NCBI GenBank assembly: GCA_002070115.1
Contig: MWCO01000008.1
Location: forward strand, 62,001 to 126,000
DNA length: 64,000 bases
From: Deltaproteobacteria bacterium ADurb.Bin207
GTDB lineage: Bacteria; Myxococcota_A; Polyangia; Polyangiales; Polyangiaceae
Reading direction: 5' to 3'
Below the pieces are notes generated by a model. It was not told the origin of the DNA, searched no databases, and saw nothing but the letters and a program-made list of their open reading frames with translations. Of the stretch, positions 63,615 through 64,000 are shown piece by piece. A program made the position numbers and the translations under genes. Position 1 is the first letter of the stretch, and every line of letters begins with the position of its first letter.

Positions 63615-64000
63615 CGCATGACCTCACCGCGCTGTACGGTTCGCAACACGGTCTCGGTGAAAGCGTTGATGGACACATAGCGAGCAAAAAATCTTTCCAA
63701 TACGGCTCCAAGAAGAAATACCCCCGCACCCAAAAATCCGGTTTCATCACACGTGAGCGTGATCTCGATGCCACGCCCGTACGCCATCATCCCATCCACG
63801 GGAAGATGACGAATCACCGGTGTGGACGATACCGAAAGAACACTATCGATCTCGCGTCGCAAGGCGGCTTGCTCTTGATCCGCATATAGCACGAGCAATT
63901 CCCGCAAGGCGGCGGCTCCCTTGCCCGCAGGACCGTCGGTCAACGATAAATAGTTCAACGACAAGTGACTGATCAAACGCCAGGCCATCTCACCATGGGC
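63578..64000 (-). CDS. tssF: Type VI secretion baseplate subunit TssF, C-terminal part only
   Basis: The frame stays open through the window edge, so only the last 140 residues of TssF (ImpG/VasA) are seen. The segment AWRLISHLSLNYLSLTDG...LRELLVLYAD, followed by GRGIEITLTCDETGFLGAGVFLLGAVLERFFARYVSINAFTETVL, is the typical TssF C-terminus. It lies directly upstream of and overlaps tssG. The rest of the type VI cluster, such as tssA-E and tssJ-M, presumably lies beyond the window. Confidence 0.9.
   Translation of the reverse strand, partial: AHGEMAWRLISHLSLNYLSLTDGPAGKGAAALRELLVLYADQEQAALRREIDSVLSVSSTPVIRHLPVDGMMAYGRGIEITLTCDETGFLGAGVFLLGAVLERFFARYVSINAFTETVLRTVQRGEVMRWQPRIGTTQAL

Overview
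The window looks like chromosomal DNA of a Myxococcota (deltaproteobacterial-type) bacterium. The evidence is two tandem outer-membrane beta-barrel proteins of a myxobacterial type, several lipoproteins with Gly/Ser/Ala-rich or Cys-rich linkers, Ser/Thr kinases, a kinase fused to a sigma-54 activator, FHA proteins, receptors without a recognisable output domain, and a type VI secretion module. Base composition is only moderately G+C rich for that phylum, so I do not name a family. Genes are tightly packed and several tail-to-tail pairs have no spacer at all. I see no insertion sequence, prophage, CRISPR array or rRNA.

Layout. Bases 1-10500: a partial Cys-rich protein, YraN, a HAMP receptor, HEAT-repeat proteins, a large surface protein, FtsY, two paralogous outer-membrane proteins and a cache/HAMP receptor. 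Bases 10600-23600: tRNA-Gly, an FHA protein with a degenerate NtrC-like ATPase, the (p)ppGpp synthetase/hydrolase, ribosome recycling factor, a PP2C phosphatase, tRNA-His, lipoproteins, TyrS, an S1-domain protein and an FHA-GGDEF diguanylate cyclase. Bases 23600-36850: a 1381-residue kinase-TPR-GAF-sigma-54 activator tail-to-tail with a Ser/Thr kinase, a VanW protein, an SH3 protein, small membrane and lipoproteins, an isolated NifH/BchL-type iron protein, TrpS and a lipoprotein glycosidase.

Bases 37000-42600 carry a trehalose operon in which a trehalose synthase-maltokinase fusion, OtsB and OtsA are coupled by ATGA overlaps, behind a leader with a strong inverted repeat. Two lipoproteins follow. 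Bases 43900-50820 (minus strand) hold a respiratory complex I operon, nuoA-B-C-D-G-H-I. It lacks nuoE/F and nuoJ-N, has a short NuoG, and has a NuoH with an extra membrane block of about 150 residues. Its leader contains two hairpins, one of which hides the Shine-Dalgarno sequence.

Bases 51000-57400 hold metabolic and envelope genes: a HAD hydrolase, nicotinamidase, GalT, YggX, RNase HI, an SDR, a thioredoxin-fold lipoprotein, a secretin-N-type lipoprotein and a PilJ-type receptor ending in a four-cysteine module. Bases 57556-64000 (minus strand) hold part of a type VI secretion locus, tssF (cut by the window edge)-tssG-clpV-vgrG, whose VgrG has 16-residue tandem repeats.

The observations I would follow first are the orphan NifH-like protein, the enlarged NuoH, the FHA/NtrC-like protein that has lost its ATPase and sigma-54 motifs, and the structured leaders of the trehalose and nuo operons.
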